In this document: in pieces, positions 63,151-64,000 of the stretch
How the letters are laid out: each line of letters opens with the position of its first letter
Position numbering within the stretch: the first letter of the stretch is position 1
Source: Jiangella mangrovi
GTDB taxonomy: Bacteria > Actinomycetota > Actinomycetes > Jiangellales > Jiangellaceae
NCBI RefSeq assembly: GCF_014204975.1
Contig: NZ_JACHMM010000001.1
Location: 372,001 to 436,000 of the forward strand
DNA: 64,000 nucleotides
Direction: 5' to 3'
The notes under the pieces: model-generated
Told to the model about the DNA's origin: nothing
Database searches by the model: none
Seen by the model: only the letters and a program-made list of their open reading frames with translations
Program-made: the position numbers and the translations under genes

Positions 63151-64000
63151 ATGAATGATGTCCCCTTCGGTTTCCGTTCCGAGGACGACCCGGACGAGAA
63201 CCGGCCCGAGAAGTCCGGTTCCGGCTCCGGCGACCCCGGTCAGCCCGGCGGTCCGGGCAGTCCCGGCGGCCCCGGCGACCCGTTCGGCAACCTCTTCGGC
63301 ATGTTCGGCGCGGGTGGACCGGGCGGTCCCGGCGGCAACCCCGACCTCGGTGCCATGTTCGCTCAGCTCGGCCAGATGTTCTCCTGGTCCGGCGGGCCGG
63401 TGAACTGGAACCTCGCCAACCAGGCCGCCCGCGAGGTCGTCTCGGCTGCCGGCGACCGCTCCGTCAGCGGTACGGACCGCCGCGACGTCGACGACGCGTT
63501 CCGCCTCGCCGACACCTGGCTCGACGGCGCCACCTCGTTCCCCTCCACCGGCGGCGCGCCGCGCACCTGGAGCCGCGCCGAGTGGGTCGAGGGCACGCAT
63601 GCCGCCTGGAAGGACCTCGTCGAGCCGCTGGCCGCGCGCGTCTCCGAGGCCATGAGCAAGTCGCTGCCGCCCGAGGTCGCGCAGGCCGCAGGCCCGCTGG
63701 TCGGCATGATGCAGCAGGTCGGCGTCTCCATGTGGGGCGCGCAGGTGGGCCAGAGCATCGGCAAGCTGGCCGGCGAGGTCGTCGGTTCGGCCGACATCGG
63801 CGTGCCGCTGGCCGCCGGCCACCCGGCGCTGCTGCCGGCCAACGTCCGCGCGTTCGGCGAGGGCCTGGGGGTCGACGCCCGCGACGTACTGCTCTACCTC
63901 GCGCTGCGCGAGGCCGCCTACGTCCGGCTCTACGGCCATGCGCCGTGGCTGCGCGCGCACATCGTCGCGCTGGTCGAGGAGTACGCCCGCAACGTCAGCG
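63151..64000 (+). CDS. Zinc-dependent metalloprotease of the DUF2342 family (3' truncated by window)
   Basis: The first 283 codons of a DUF2342 protein (also called coenzyme F420 biosynthesis-associated). A Gly/Pro-rich N-terminus (about 20-75) is followed by PVNWNLANQAAREVVSAAGDRSVSG, FRLADTWLDGATSFPSTGGAPRTWSRAEWVEGTHAAWKDLVEPLAARVSEAM, MMQQVGVSMWGAQVGQSIGKLAGEVVGSADIGVPL and ARDVLLYLALREAAYVRLYGHAPWLRAHI. The zinc site lies partly beyond the end. The M. tuberculosis homologue Rv3195 is also next to the PDZ protease gene. Frame and start (ATG 63151) are clear. Confidence 0.9.
   Translation, partial: MNDVPFGFRSEDDPDENRPEKSGSGSGDPGQPGGPGSPGGPGDPFGNLFGMFGAGGPGGPGGNPDLGAMFAQLGQMFSWSGGPVNWNLANQAAREVVSAAGDRSVSGTDRRDVDDAFRLADTWLDGATSFPSTGGAPRTWSRAEWVEGTHAAWKDLVEPLAARVSEAMSKSLPPEVAQAAGPLVGMMQQVGVSMWGAQVGQSIGKLAGEVVGSADIGVPLAAGHPALLPANVRAFGEGLGVDARDVLLYLALREAAYVRLYGHAPWLRAHIVALVEEYARNVS

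Overview
The window is chromosomal DNA from a high-GC actinomycete. This follows from the codon bias towards C or G at third positions, two WhiB-family Fe-S proteins, a SigR/RsrA-type pair, a PdtaS-type kinase, the 24-residue ribosomal protein bL37, many TANNNT promoters placed 6-9 nt before a start codon, and F420/flavin enzymes. Gene order recalls the Mycobacterium tuberculosis Rv3193c-Rv3228 region as I remember it: a diacylglycerol-kinase-like gene, whiB1, pdtaS, a TB7.3-like carrier, the SigH/RshA pair, an SRAP protein, aroA, rsgA, and separately UPF0182, a PDZ-Lon protease and a DUF2342 metalloprotease. The family content suggests a Jiangella-like or Nocardioides-like lineage, but I cannot assign a genus.

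Layout. 1-8.4 kb: end of 2-oxoglutarate decarboxylase/dehydrogenase (kgd), a DUF6104 protein and a GDSL esterase; an MDR reductase; an anti-sigma kinase with a SigB/SigF-type sigma factor; a lipid kinase; whiB1 with a Crp-like site; pdtaS; a DUF2785 protein. 8.5-16.5 kb: a redox group (two FAD oxidases, two luciferase-like oxidoreductases, a MarR regulator, a ThDP enzyme) and a GlxA-type regulator. 16.5-21.8 kb: thioesterase, biotinyl carrier, DUF5317 protein, bL37, RsrA/SigR, hydrolase, SRAP, DoxX, TetR. 21.8-30.6 kb: a DMT exporter, the glycerol genes glpD and glpF-glpK, then aroA-rsgA-hisN. 30.6-34 kb: an MFS exporter with an apparent internal deletion, its TetR repressor, and an AI-2E-family permease.

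34-43.8 kb is the most unusual part. A protein resembling a degenerate GGDEF domain precedes a 901-residue protein that joins an ECF sigma factor, a zinc-finger motif, membrane segment(s), a Pro/Glu stalk, Ig-like domains and a ricin-type lectin domain. A second whiB gene follows. The operon and this whiB share an ECF-promoter-like motif. An MMPL transporter, an LPXTG surface protein that looks like a subtilase without its catalytic domain, and a small membrane protein come next.

43.9-64 kb: an MFS exporter; LysR-putA-SagB-like proline catabolism; a class III aminotransferase; AraC, RibD-like and GNAT genes; an initiator tRNA; UPF0182 and PPA1309-like genes; a PDZ-Lon protease; an ECF sigma factor with a membrane partner; moaE; an atypical SDR; and the start of a DUF2342 metalloprotease.

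Three families of long intergenic palindromes (A, B and C below) recur, nearly all at 3' ends or between convergent genes. No transposase, prophage, CRISPR array or rRNA was seen. Calls rest on reading motifs; no database search was possible.
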